Source of the DNA: Bacillota bacterium
Lineage (GTDB): Bacteria > Bacillota > Clostridia > Christensenellales > CAG-138
Direction: 5' to 3'
Assembly: GCA_023451115.1 (NCBI GenBank)
Contig: JAEXFV010000133.1
Location: forward strand, 1 to 36,346
Length of the DNA: 36,346 nucleotides
Below, one piece after another: positions 1 through 7,362 of this stretch. The notes beneath the pieces were generated by a model that saw only the letters and a list, made by a program, of their open reading frames with translations, was not told the origin of the DNA and ran no database searches. How positions within the stretch are numbered: position 1 is the first letter of the stretch; every line of letters starts with the position of its first letter. A program made the translations under genes and the position numbers.

Positions 1-1839
1 CGCCGCACCAGGGCTATGATAGCCAAAGAAAAAGGATTGGAGCAATTGGCTATACGGCTGAGGCTGCAAAACCAAGATGACCCTGCGCCGCAGGAATTGG
101 CCCAGGCCTATATTGACCCGGAAATAGGCGTACAGTCCTCAGAAGAAGCCTTGGCGGGAGCACAGGATATTTTGGCTGAAGCGTTTAGCGACGATGCAGC
201 TGTTCGCGCCCGGTTGAGGTCCTTTATTCAAAAAAGCGGCCAGTTGAGAACCATGGGGGCAAAAGACGAGGATTCGGTTTACCGTATGTATTATGACTAC
301 CGGGAGCCTGTGAGCCGGATAGCTGGCCACAGGGTGCTGGCGATTGACCGGGGGGAACGGGAGGAATTTTTAAAAGTTTCCCTGGAAGTGCCGGAAGAGG
401 AAGCGGTTGCACTTGTGGAATACCGAAGCATACGGGAAGGCGCTCCCGCCGCGCCCTTGGTACGGACTGCGGCAAAGGATGCATATGCCAGGCTCATTGC
501 TCCCGCAATGGAGCGGGAAACCCGGGCGGTGTTGACGGAGGCGGCGCAGGAGGCTGCCATCAAGGTATTTGCCTCTAATTTAAACGACCTGTTAATGCAG
601 CCACCTATCCGGGGGCATGTGGTAATCGCGCTGGATCCGGGCATTCGCACCGGCTGCAAAGTAGCGGTAGTGGATGCGCTGGGAAATCTGCTGGACACTG
701 GAGTGATTTATCCGTTGCCTGCTCAGGGAAAAGTAGGAGCGGCCAGGCAAAAACTGCTTGCGCTGATGGAGCAGCATGGGGTGACTTTGGCGGCCATTGG
801 CAATGGCACGGCTTCCAGGGAGACGGAGCAGTTTTTTGTAGAAACCATGGCTGCAGCCAAGCGGAAAACTCCATACGTTATTGTTAATGAGGCAGGCGCT
901 TCCGTATATTCTGCCTCTAAGCTGGGTGCGGAGGAATTTCCGGAGTTGGATGTATCCCTGCGCAGTGCCGTCAGCTTGGCAAGGCGGTTACAGGATCCCC
1001 TTTCGGAGCTGGTAAAAATTGAACCTAAGGCCATAGGCGTGGGGCAGTACCAGCACGACATGAAGCCGGCGCGGCTGGATGAGGCTTTGTCCGGGGTGGT
1101 AGAGCGTTGCGTGATCCAGGTAGGAGTAGACCTGAACAGCGCGAGCGTGCAGCTTTTATGCTATGTTGCAGGGATTAACCGGCAGGTGGCCCAAAATATT
1201 ATACAATACCGGAAAGATAACGGTCCCTTTACCGACCGGGCGCAGTTAAAAAAGGTGCCCAAATTAGGTCCTAAGGCGTTTGAACAATGTGCAGGCTTCC
1301 TGCGCATTGCCCAAGGGAAGAATCCTTTGGATTATACTGGCGTACACCCGGAAAGCTATGGCATTGCCCAGGCGCTGCTGCAGCGATTTGGATTTACTGC
1401 AGACGATGTGCGTGCCGGCAAGCTGGCGGAGTTGGGTGTGCGTGTAGGCGAGGTTGGCAGCCGGACACTGGCAAGGGAGTTGAACGTGGGTGCGCCAACC
1501 CTGCGGGATATGATACGTGAACTGCAAAAGCCAGGGCGCGATCCCCGAGATGAGCTGCCACAGCCATTGCTGCGAACGGATGTGCTGGAAATGAAGGACC
1601 TGCTTGTGGGTATGGAGTTAAAAGGAACGGTACGCAATGTAACGGACTTTGGAGCATTTGTGGATATTGGCGTCCATCGGGATGGGTTAGTGCATATCTC
1701 CCAATTGGGAGAACGGCGGATTTCCCATCCTGCTCAAGCCGTAAAAGTTGGAGATGTGGTGACGGTATGGGTGCAGGAAGTGGACCAGCAGAAAAAACGG
1801 ATTTCCCTTACCATGCGTAAGCCAAAAGCCGGACAGTAA
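1..1839 (+). CDS. tex: Tex family S1 RNA-binding protein, 5'-truncated by the window edge
   Basis: The reading frame is open from base 1, and the residues before the first ATG at 16 (RRTRA) match the usual Tex context, so the true start lies upstream. About 612 residues are present against roughly 715-720 in full Tex proteins, so about 100 N-terminal residues are missing. In order there is a YqgF/RNase H-like domain (VIALDPGIRTGCKVAVVDA, near residue 210), tandem helix-hairpin-helix segments (VAQNIIQYRK and KVPKLGPKAFEQCAGFLRI) and a C-terminal S1 domain (GTVRNVTDFGAFVDIGVHRDG). Tex is a conserved nucleic-acid-binding protein linked to transcription-related processes; its exact activity is not settled. 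It ends about 60 bases before the next promoter, and no terminator hairpin was seen after it. Confidence 0.95.
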   Translation, partial: RRTRAMIAKEKGLEQLAIRLRLQNQDDPAPQELAQAYIDPEIGVQSSEEALAGAQDILAEAFSDDAAVRARLRSFIQKSGQLRTMGAKDEDSVYRMYYDYREPVSRIAGHRVLAIDRGEREEFLKVSLEVPEEEAVALVEYRSIREGAPAAPLVRTAAKDAYARLIAPAMERETRAVLTEAAQEAAIKVFASNLNDLLMQPPIRGHVVIALDPGIRTGCKVAVVDALGNLLDTGVIYPLPAQGKVGAARQKLLALMEQHGVTLAAIGNGTASRETEQFFVETMAAAKRKTPYVIVNEAGASVYSASKLGAEEFPELDVSLRSAVSLARRLQDPLSELVKIEPKAIGVGQYQHDMKPARLDEALSGVVERCVIQVGVDLNSASVQLLCYVAGINRQVAQNIIQYRKDNGPFTDRAQLKKVPKLGPKAFEQCAGFLRIAQGKNPLDYTGVHPESYGIAQALLQRFGFTADDVRAGKLAELGVRVGEVGSRTLARELNVGAPTLRDMIRELQKPGRDPRDELPQPLLRTDVLEMKDLLVGMELKGTVRNVTDFGAFVDIGVHRDGLVHISQLGERRISHPAQAVKVGDVVTVWVQEVDQQKKRISLTMRKPKAGQ

Positions 1840-1901
1840 TTGATATTGATAAATAGAGATTTTGTTACATAGGATATATGGGCGGATTGGCTGTATTTTC
1901 A

Positions 1902-1930
1902 TTGACAGCAAGTTGGATTTTTGCTATGAT
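1902..1930 (+). promoter_or_regulatory. Sigma-A-type promoter for the mntP riboswitch transcript
   Basis: A perfect -35 TTGACA (1902-1907), a 17-base spacer and a -10 TATGAT (1925-1930, 5 of 6 matches) are visible. Transcription would start near 1937, exactly at the upstream edge of the riboswitch aptamer. Confidence 0.85.
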
Positions 1931-1937
1931 GACGAAA

Positions 1938-2032
1938 GTGGATGAGGGAGTAGTCGGCGGGCTGCATAGATACCCGCAGCATGGTCAACATACTGGCAGT
2001 TCCCTGCCTGGCTTTGCTTGAAATGATGAGAC
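1938..2032 (+). promoter_or_regulatory. yybP-ykoY manganese riboswitch aptamer
   Basis: The 5' leader of mntP contains the conserved blocks of the yybP-ykoY class. These are a GAGGGAGTAG segment near 1944, a variable P2-like stem with CGGG/CCCG arms (1958-1976), the block GTCAACATACTGGC (1984-1997), and the block TGGCTTTGCTTGAAATGATGAGAC (1998-2032 region). This class senses Mn2+ and commonly switches on manganese exporters. The location directly before mntP supports the call. The identification is from motif memory; a covariance search with the Rfam yybP-ykoY model would confirm the boundaries. Confidence 0.9.
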
Positions 2033-2070
2033 TGATCCGCGGCGTTTTGCCGTGGATCGTCTCTTTTTTT
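2028..2070 (+). terminator. Riboswitch-controlled intrinsic terminator
   Basis: The arms GATCCGCGGC (2034-2043) and GCCGTGGATC (2049-2058) form a stem that is extended outward by GAGAC (2028-2032) and GTCTC (2059-2063), followed by seven T residues (2064-2070). The GAGAC arm belongs to the 3' strand of the aptamer. Ligand-stabilised aptamer folding and full terminator folding should therefore compete, which gives an ON switch for mntP. Confidence 0.88.
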
Positions 2071-2113
2071 ATCAATATGTTTTATATACCCCAATGAGGC
2101 CGGAGGTTATGGA

Positions 2114-2686
2114 ATGAGTTTGCTGGAACTATTTATCCTGTCGGTAGGTTTATCCATGGATGCGTTTGCTGTGGCCATATGCAAGGGGCTTGGCATGCGC
2201 AGGGCTACGCTGAAAAATGCATGCCTGGTGGGTTTGTATATTGGGCTGTTTCAAGCTGGTATGCCTTTAATTGGGTATCTGCTGGGAAGGCAGTTTGCAG
2301 GGTATATTACGGATTATGACCATTGGATTGCCTTTGGGCTGCTGGTATTTTTAGGCTTGCGTATGATAAAAGAAGCCTTTGACAAAAAGGAAGAGGAGGC
2401 GTGTGAATGCGGCCAGGCAGATTTGCGATGCCGGGTGATGTTGGTGCTGGCTGTGGCTACCAGCATTGATGCTTTGGCGGTGGGCGTATCGCTGGCATTT
2501 TTGCAGGTGGATATTTTGCCCGCAGTTTGCTTGATTGGATTGATTACCTTCCTGCTTTCCATAGCAGGCGTAAAAATTGGGAATGTGTTTGGAGTGAAAT
2601 ATAAATCCAAGGCGGAAGTGGCGGGAGGCATGATATTAATCGCTATTGGCCTGAAGATTTTATTGGAGCATCTGGAAGTGTTTTAA
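2114..2686 (+). CDS. mntP: Manganese efflux pump MntP
   Basis: The 190-residue protein has the usual MntP length (about 185-190) and six predicted hydrophobic segments in two repeats. Each repeat carries an acidic residue within a membrane helix (LSMDAFAVAICKGL near residue 16 and ATSIDALAVGVSLAF near residue 120), as expected for the transport site of the family. A Cys-rich loop between the halves (ACECGQADLRC) may be cytoplasmic. The ATG at 2114 has GGAGG at 2102-2106, seven bases upstream. The gene stands alone behind a manganese riboswitch, so it very probably exports Mn2+ from the cytoplasm when Mn is high. Confidence 0.95.
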   Translation: MSLLELFILSVGLSMDAFAVAICKGLGMRRATLKNACLVGLYIGLFQAGMPLIGYLLGRQFAGYITDYDHWIAFGLLVFLGLRMIKEAFDKKEEEACECGQADLRCRVMLVLAVATSIDALAVGVSLAFLQVDILPAVCLIGLITFLLSIAGVKIGNVFGVKYKSKAEVAGGMILIAIGLKILLEHLEVF

Positions 2687-2717
2687 AGCATAGTCCCCTT
2701 ATGCGGGCAAAACAGTT

Positions 2718-2750
2718 TTGGCGGCAGGTAAACTATTTGCTGCCAATTTT
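2718..2750 (+). terminator. Possible weak terminator after mntP
   Basis: The arms TTGGCGGC (2718-2725) and GCTGCCAA (2739-2746), with one G-U pair, are followed by TTTT. The loop is long (13 bases) and the T tract is short, so the call is tentative. A second small palindrome, GCACCCC-AAAA-GGGGTGC (2759-2776), lies just downstream without a T tract on either strand. Confidence 0.4.
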
Positions 2751-2788
2751 GATACATGGCACCCCAAAAGGGGTGCAGGAATGCGCCC

Positions 2789-2817
2789 TTGTATGGTTCT
2801 CTTTTGTGGGATATACT
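2789..2817 (+). promoter_or_regulatory. Probable promoter of the VOC-family gene
   Basis: The -10 TATACT (2812-2817, 5 of 6) lies 17 bases after TTGTAT (2789-2794, about 3 of 6). It sits about 45 bases before the gene start. The -35 match is weak. Confidence 0.5.
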
Positions 2818-2861
2818 ACCAGCAAAGCAACGGTAAATAAGAAATTGCGGAGATATTGAAA

Positions 2862-3320
2862 ATGAAATTTAAAAATCCTATGTTGGTTGTAACCGATATG
2901 GATAAGGCGGTTGAATTCTATAAGACAGTTCTGGGGCTTCACGTGATCATGGATTTTGGTGCAAACAAAACGTTAACTGGTGGTTTGGCTTTGCAGACAG
3001 CTGAAACATACAAGGACTTTATCGGTACAACTGAAATTTCCTTTGGCAGTAACAGCTTTGAAGTTTATTTTGAAGAAGATGATTTTGACAAATTTGCAAG
3101 TAAGCTAAAAGAGTGGGATATTCAATATGTCCACCCTGTCATGGAACATGCATGGGGGCAGCGTGTAGTTCGCTTTTATGATCCGGACAAGCATATTATC
3201 GAAGTTGGGGAAAATATGAAAGTGGTTTGCAGGCGCTTTTTAGATGGCGGAATGACACCGGAACAGGTTGCAGAACGTATGGATGTCCCAATGAAATTTA
3301 TAAATGCATGTATGAGATAA
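2862..3320 (+). CDS. VOC (glyoxalase/bleomycin resistance/dioxygenase) family protein
   Basis: The ATG at 2862 is preferred because GCGGAG ends nine bases upstream; an in-frame TTG at 2856 is too close to it. The 152-residue protein opens with the VOC beta-alpha-beta pattern (NPMLVVTDMDKAVEFYKTVLGL). It ends its VOC core with VVRFYDPDKHIIEVGENM, where the Glu is a typical metal-ligand position. The first ligand position, usually His near the N-terminus, is not evident, so metal binding is uncertain. Residues from about 120 on form a tail (GMTPEQVAERMDVPMKFIN) that reads like a short helix-turn-helix. The substrate is unknown. The gene looks clearly more AT-rich than its neighbours, which could mean recent acquisition. 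Confidence 0.85.
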   Translation: MKFKNPMLVVTDMDKAVEFYKTVLGLHVIMDFGANKTLTGGLALQTAETYKDFIGTTEISFGSNSFEVYFEEDDFDKFASKLKEWDIQYVHPVMEHAWGQRVVRFYDPDKHIIEVGENMKVVCRRFLDGGMTPEQVAERMDVPMKFINACMR

Positions 3321-3350
3321 ATTCCGATTTGCTGTATGACCAATGGCAAT

Positions 3351-3396
3351 AAAAATATCCTGCCCGATGTTTTTATGTTGGGCAGGATATTTTTTG
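3351..3396. terminator. Bidirectional terminator between convergent genes
   Basis: A perfect 12-bp stem, AATATCCTGCCC (3354-3365) with GGGCAGGATATT (3380-3391), has T residues after it on the plus strand and an A tract before it at 3351-3355, which gives a U tract on the minus strand. It can stop both the VOC gene and the convergent 5'-nucleotidase gene. Between 3397 and 3483 there are two further small inverted repeats, GAATCC/GGATTC near 3406-3421 and GTCAAAG/CTTTGAC near 3443-3463, but no gene. Confidence 0.88.
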
Positions 3397-3483
3397 TTGT
3401 TCCCCGAATCCCTTAGGATTCAGCGACTTGAAAAGGGAACGATGTCAAAGTCCACGCTTTGACCACCTTTTATTTTTCAACGG

Positions 3484-5016
3484 TTATTCTACCACATTGA
3501 GGCGCGGGGTATCATCGAACACTACGCCGTTTTCTTTAATGTAGTTGATCAGAACCTCTTCCATGCCCCCGAAGAATGCTACGGTAGGAGCAGCGCCAAA
3601 CATCGTGTAACCATCGCCGCCGGCCGCCATAAAGTCGTTGGTGACCAGCGTGTATTTCTTAGCCGCTTCCAGAGGTTCGCCGCCTACCATGATGTCATAG
3701 GGCTTGCCACCGGTAGCCTTGATCTTATAGGTCATGCCGGACACCTGAGGCATAGCTCCTGCAGCAGTGGGGAAGGAGGAAAGGCCAAAAGCCAACGCTT
3801 CTTCCAGCTGTGCGCCGGTAACTTCCTTCACGGTGAGGGAGTTGCCGAAGGGGAATACCGTATAAACATCGCCGATGGTGATATTGCCGGCCTGAATGCT
3901 GGCACGGATTCCGCCGCCGTTGGTGAAAGCTACGTCAGCGCCTGTGACGGTGCGGAACACATCCGTTGCAAAACGGGCCAAATTGCTTTCTCCCGCGCGG
4001 ACATGCTCCCGCTCCCCGTCCAGTAATACGTCGGTATAGCCGATCACTTTATTGGTGGCTTTCTCTTTCTTGGCCACCAAACGATCTACCAGCTTCTTTG
4101 TTTTTGCATCTTCCGGGAACGCTTTTGCGGCTTCATAGTTGAGCAACTTTGCATTGGTAGTGATCGCGCCATCCGTTACCGTAATGGTAACCTGCCCCAG
4201 ATATTTTCCCTTTTCGCCGGCAGATACGATGAGCGTATTTCCAACCTTCATCCCGCCGTCCAACACGCTGTGGCTGTGGCCGTCTACAATCAGGTCAATC
4301 CCTTTTACCTTCTTGGCCACATCGATGGAGCGTACGCCTTCGCTCTCCTCGTCAATTCCCAAATGCGCCAGGCAGATAATATAATCCGCGCCCTTTGCTT
4401 TTAGCTCCTTTACCATTTGGGCCGCCACCAGAGAAGGATCCAGGATGTCAATGCCCTTGGTATTATCAGGGTGAGCCTTGACCTTGGTTTCCGGGGTATT
4501 AAGGCCGAATATGCCAACCTTTACGCCGTCAAAGTCCCGGATAACGCTCATATCAAACACGGGAATGCCAGTGCCTTCTTTTACAATATTGGCTACCAGG
4601 GTTTCCGCCTTGAGCATTTGCGTCAGCTTTTTGTACTGGTTGGCGCCATAATCAAACTCATGGTTGCCCAGGGTCACGTAATCATACCCTACTGCATTGA
4701 GGACGCCGGGAGCGGTAGTCCCTTTATAAAGGGTGGTAAGCAGGGTGCCGTGCATGTTGTCGCCGGCATCTAGCAGCAGCACATTTTTGCTTTGCGCTTT
4801 TAGCTGCTTGCTATAGCCTGCGATTTTTGCCATTCCGATCATGCCGTCATTGGCAGATTCGGCGTAATTGGAGTGAATGTCGTTGGTGTGTAGGATCGTA
4901 ATTTCAACCGTTTTCTCTTCCGCTTCAACAGCCAAAGCGGAAGGCACCAGAGCCAGCGCCATTACCAATGCAAGAAACAGGCACAGGAAACGCTTTTTCA
5001 TTCGAATACAACCCAC
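3484..5016 (-). CDS. Secreted bifunctional 5'-nucleotidase / 2',3'-cyclic phosphodiesterase family metallophosphatase
   Basis: The protein has a signal peptide (MKKRF, then a hydrophobic run ending near PSALA) and a calcineurin-like phosphoesterase domain with its metal motifs in order: LHTNDIHSNY, LDAGDNMHGT, GNHEFDYG and DGHSHS. The C-terminal 5'-nucleotidase domain follows, with NGGGIRASI, FPFGNSLT and AAGGDGYTMF as substrate-binding motifs. Such enzymes release phosphate from extracellular nucleotides. There is no LPXTG, SLH or other anchor at the C-terminus, so it should be released or loosely bound. The GTG at 5016 has AAGGAG only three bases upstream, while the ATG at 5001 starts a more typical signal peptide but is 18 bases from the SD; either start is possible. 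It is the only minus-strand gene here. Confidence 0.93.
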   Translation of the reverse strand: MGCIRMKKRFLCLFLALVMALALVPSALAVEAEEKTVEITILHTNDIHSNYAESANDGMIGMAKIAGYSKQLKAQSKNVLLLDAGDNMHGTLLTTLYKGTTAPGVLNAVGYDYVTLGNHEFDYGANQYKKLTQMLKAETLVANIVKEGTGIPVFDMSVIRDFDGVKVGIFGLNTPETKVKAHPDNTKGIDILDPSLVAAQMVKELKAKGADYIICLAHLGIDEESEGVRSIDVAKKVKGIDLIVDGHSHSVLDGGMKVGNTLIVSAGEKGKYLGQVTITVTDGAITTNAKLLNYEAAKAFPEDAKTKKLVDRLVAKKEKATNKVIGYTDVLLDGEREHVRAGESNLARFATDVFRTVTGADVAFTNGGGIRASIQAGNITIGDVYTVFPFGNSLTVKEVTGAQLEEALAFGLSSFPTAAGAMPQVSGMTYKIKATGGKPYDIMVGGEPLEAAKKYTLVTNDFMAAGGDGYTMFGAAPTVAFFGGMEEVLINYIKENGVVFDDTPRLNVVE

Positions 5017-5064
5017 TTTCTCCTTAGATTTTCATCCCCATCCATCCAAGAGGACGATATGTTT

Positions 5065-5093
5065 ATTTTATCACAAATGGATATTGGGAACAA
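5065..5093 (-). promoter_or_regulatory. Extended -10 promoter for the 5'-nucleotidase gene
   Basis: On the minus strand, TTGTTC (complement of 5088-5093), a 17-base spacer and TGA-TAAAAT (-10 is the complement of 5065-5070) form a promoter with a TGn extension. It lies about 50 bases upstream of the coding start. Confidence 0.65.
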
Positions 5094-5182
5094 TTGCTAT
5101 TCAGCGCCATTTGGTTTTATTTCCATAAAAAGAAGATCAAAAAATGTGCATGTTTGTAGCAGGCTTTGCAAAATATATTTTA

Positions 5183-5207
5183 AATTCCAAGTAATTTACT
5201 TGGAATT
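5183..5207. promoter_or_regulatory. Operator 1 of iscR, a perfect 25-bp palindrome (Rrf2/IscR-type site)
   Basis: The half-sites AATTCCAAGTAA and TTACTTGGAATT are perfect inverted repeats around one central base (5195). The site ends three bases before the -35 of the iscR promoter. TTGGAATT half-sites are characteristic of Rrf2-family regulators in Bacillota, so self-binding by the downstream IscR is the simplest reading. Confidence 0.8.
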
Positions 5208-5210
5208 CTA

Positions 5211-5239
5211 TTGACCCATGTCCAGAGGTATGGTACAGT
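5211..5239 (+). promoter_or_regulatory. Promoter of the iscR-iscS-iscU operon
   Basis: The -35 TTGACC (5211-5216, 5 of 6), a 17-base spacer and the -10 TACAGT (5234-5239, 4 of 6) place the start point near 5246, between the two palindromic operators. Confidence 0.78.
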
Positions 5240-5248
5240 AAAAGCAGA

Positions 5249-5273
5249 AAATCCAACCAAATCAGTTGGAATT
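5249..5273. promoter_or_regulatory. Operator 2 of iscR, imperfect 25-bp palindrome
   Basis: This site has the same 25-bp architecture as operator 1: AAATCCAAC pairs with GTTGGAATT, with one mismatch at 5251/5271, and the centre is at 5261. It covers the first transcribed bases. Its centre is 66 bp from that of operator 1. A bound repressor here would block the start of transcription. Confidence 0.75.
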
Positions 5274-5294
5274 AAAATGAGGAGGGGAGCTGGC

Positions 5295-5744
5295 ATGAAG
5301 TTATCCACGAAAGCGCGTTATGGGATCAAGGCCATGGTGGACCTGGCCGTAGAGTATGGAAACGGCCCGGTAAGTGCCGCAACCCTGGCAGCGCAGCAGG
5401 GAATTTCCCTGGCTTATCTGGAGCAGCTCATTGCATCGCTGCGAAAAGCGGGGTTGATATCCTCCGTGCGGGGGGTGCAGGGGGGATATGTTCTTTCCCG
5501 TAGCCCGGAACTCATTACCGTGCGTCAGGTGCTCACGGCGCTGGAAGGGACAACCTCTCTGGTGGACTGTGTAGGATATGAAGCAACAGGGTGCGAAAAC
5601 GCATGCACCTGTTCGGCGCGCCCGCTCTGGTTAAAACTGCAAAACAGAATTAACGGCGTACTGGACGAGACTACCGTCAAGGATATGGCGGAGGATTACA
5701 TCAAACAGAAAAGGCGGATGAACCATGATGAAAGTTTATCTTGA
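5295..5744 (+). CDS. iscR: Rrf2 family iron-sulfur cluster regulator IscR
   Basis: The start is the ATG at 5295 (MKLSTKARYGIKAMVDLA), with GGAGG nine bases upstream; upstream in-frame codons overlap the promoter. The 149-residue product has an N-terminal winged helix-turn-helix (to about residue 65, with the wing SSVRGVQGGYVLSR) and a dimerisation helix. Cysteines lie at 92, 100, 104 and 106. Cys92 and Cys104 coincide with cluster ligands of E. coli IscR, while the third ligand position differs. The cysteines favour an Fe-S-sensing IscR over the cysteine-metabolism regulator CymR, which lacks them. It overlaps iscS by 20 bases and probably represses this operon through the two palindromes. 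Confidence 0.9.
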   Translation: MKLSTKARYGIKAMVDLAVEYGNGPVSAATLAAQQGISLAYLEQLIASLRKAGLISSVRGVQGGYVLSRSPELITVRQVLTALEGTTSLVDCVGYEATGCENACTCSARPLWLKLQNRINGVLDETTVKDMAEDYIKQKRRMNHDESLS

Positions 5745-6891
5745 CAATGCGGCTACCACAGCGGTAAAGCCTGAGGTTGTGCAAGCGATGTTGCCCTATT
5801 TTACCGAGCATTATGGCAACCCCTCCAGCCTGCACGCGTTTGCGCGGGAAGCCCATGCCGGGCTGGATCTTGCCCGTGCTCAAGTGGCCAAGGCGCTGGG
5901 TGCGGAGGAAAGCGAAATCATATTTACCGGCGGCGGCAGCGAAGGGGATAACGCCATATTGCGCGGCGTTGCAAAACAATATCAGAAAAAGGGAAATCAC
6001 ATCATTACCACGGCGGTGGAGCATCATGCAATTCTGCATACCTGCGAGGCGCTGGAGAAAGAAGCGGGTTGTCAGGTTACGTACCTGCCTGTGGATGAAT
6101 TTGGCATGGTGAGCGCGGAACAGGTCAAAGCAGCCATCCGTCCGGAAACCATTTTGGTGAGCGTGATGTTTGCCAACAACGAGGTTGGTACCATCATGCC
6201 CATTGAGGAAATCGGCGCTGTATGCAAAGAAGCGGGCGTGCTGTTTCACACGGATGCGGTACAGGCAGTGTGCCATGTGCCCATCGACGTAAAAAAGATG
6301 CACATTGACTTTTTATCCCTTTCCGCCCATAAGTTCCATGGGCCCAAGGGTGTTGGCGCCATGTACATCCGCAAGGGCGTGAAAATCCCCGCATTTGTGC
6401 TGGGCGGCGGTCAGGAGAAAAAACGCCGTGCTGGTACGGAAAACGTGCCGGGTATTGTAGGCATGGGGAAAGCGATGGAACTAGCCACTGCTACCATGGA
6501 AGAGGATTGCTTAAAAGTACAAGCACTGCGGGACCGGCTCATCGCCGGCATTCAGGAGCGCATTCCCGAGGTCAAGCTGAACGGCCACCCCACCAAGCGG
6601 CTGCCGGGCAACGTAAACTTCAGCATCCGTTACATTGAAGGGGAGAGCATGCTGTTGATGCTGGATCTCAATGGGATTGCCGCATCCAGCGGTTCTGCCT
6701 GCACCTCCGGTTCGCTGGATCCTTCCCATGTGCTGCTGGCGATGGGGCTGCCCCATGAAATTGCCCACGGCTCCCTTAGGCTGACATTAAGCGATTTTAC
6801 CACCCCGGAAGAAGTAGATTATGTGCTGGACGTGTTGCCCGGCATTGTGGAGCGGCTTAGAGCGATGTCGCCCCTATACCATGCGAAATAA
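5725..6891 (+). CDS. iscS: Cysteine desulfurase (IscS/NifS family)
   Basis: The 388-residue protein is a fold-type I PLP enzyme that removes sulfur from cysteine and passes it to a scaffold. Visible landmarks are YLDNAATT at the N-terminus, the cofactor-stacking His in VEHHAI (residues 99-104), the Schiff-base Lys203 in SAHKFHGPKG and the persulfide Cys326 in SSGSACTSGS. The start is ATGATG at 5725 or 5728, inside the 3' end of iscR, with AGGCGG seven bases before the first ATG, which suggests translational coupling. The next gene is the scaffold iscU. No mnmA follows, although iscS is often paired with it in Bacillota, so this copy is probably devoted to Fe-S assembly. Confidence 0.95.
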   Translation: MMKVYLDNAATTAVKPEVVQAMLPYFTEHYGNPSSLHAFAREAHAGLDLARAQVAKALGAEESEIIFTGGGSEGDNAILRGVAKQYQKKGNHIITTAVEHHAILHTCEALEKEAGCQVTYLPVDEFGMVSAEQVKAAIRPETILVSVMFANNEVGTIMPIEEIGAVCKEAGVLFHTDAVQAVCHVPIDVKKMHIDFLSLSAHKFHGPKGVGAMYIRKGVKIPAFVLGGGQEKKRRAGTENVPGIVGMGKAMELATATMEEDCLKVQALRDRLIAGIQERIPEVKLNGHPTKRLPGNVNFSIRYIEGESMLLMLDLNGIAASSGSACTSGSLDPSHVLLAMGLPHEIAHGSLRLTLSDFTTPEEVDYVLDVLPGIVERLRAMSPLYHAK

Positions 6892-6904
6892 GTGAGGGAA
6901 AATT

Positions 6905-7279
6905 ATGTATACGGAAAAAGTACTGGATCATTTTCAGCATCCCCGCAATGTAGGAGAACTGGCGGAGGCCAATGGGGTAGGTACTGTTGGCAACGCTAAG
7001 TGCGGCGATATTATGCAGATGTTTATCAAGGTAAACGATGACGGTGTGATTGAAGACGTGAGCTTCAAAACCTTTGGTTGCGGTGCGGCCATTGCAACTT
7101 CCTCCATGGCTACGGAGATGATCAAGGGGAAAACCGTGGAGGAAGCGCTCAAGCTTTCCAATGCAGCGGTGGTAGAGGCATTGGAGGGGCTGCCGCCCCA
7201 AAAAATTCACTGTTCCGTGCTGGCGGAAGAAGCCGTAAAGGCGGCCATTGAAGATTATCGCAAAAAGAAGGAAAATTAA
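6905..7279 (+). CDS. iscU: Fe-S cluster assembly scaffold IscU (NifU N-terminal type)
   Basis: The 124-residue protein has the U-type scaffold ligands: Cys33 and Asp35 in NAKCGD, Cys59 in FGCGAAIATSS and Cys103 in KIHCSVLAEEA. It lacks the C-terminal domains of full NifU. It starts with MYTEKVLDHFQHPRNVG, typical of clostridial scaffold proteins paired with NifS-like enzymes. The 13-base gap after iscS contains GAGGGA as ribosome binding site. A strong hairpin terminator follows 50 bases downstream, so the operon is iscR-iscS-iscU only, without hscA, hscB or ferredoxin genes. Confidence 0.94.
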   Translation: MYTEKVLDHFQHPRNVGELAEANGVGTVGNAKCGDIMQMFIKVNDDGVIEDVSFKTFGCGAAIATSSMATEMIKGKTVEEALKLSNAAVVEALEGLPPQKIHCSVLAEEAVKAAIEDYRKKKEN

Positions 7280-7329
7280 GGAAATGTGTGCCCGGTTTTT
7301 CTATGGCATCTTGCTTTTCCATCAGTGTG

Positions 7330-7362
7330 GGGACAATTATTTTAAAAGAATTGTCCCTTTTG
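7330..7362 (+). terminator. Intrinsic terminator of the isc operon
   Basis: A perfect 9-bp stem, GGGACAATT (7330-7338) with AATTGTCCC (7349-7357), is followed by TTTTGTTTC. The stretch from 7363 to 7529 holds no convincing gene; it is the upstream region of the small gene at 7530, where only weak -10-like elements (for example CATACT at 7455-7460) were seen. Confidence 0.85.

Noticed and set aside
2759..2776. GCACCCC-AAAA-GGGGTGC palindrome as a terminator
   Set aside because: No T tract on either strand. It may be an operator or chance; nothing more can be supported.
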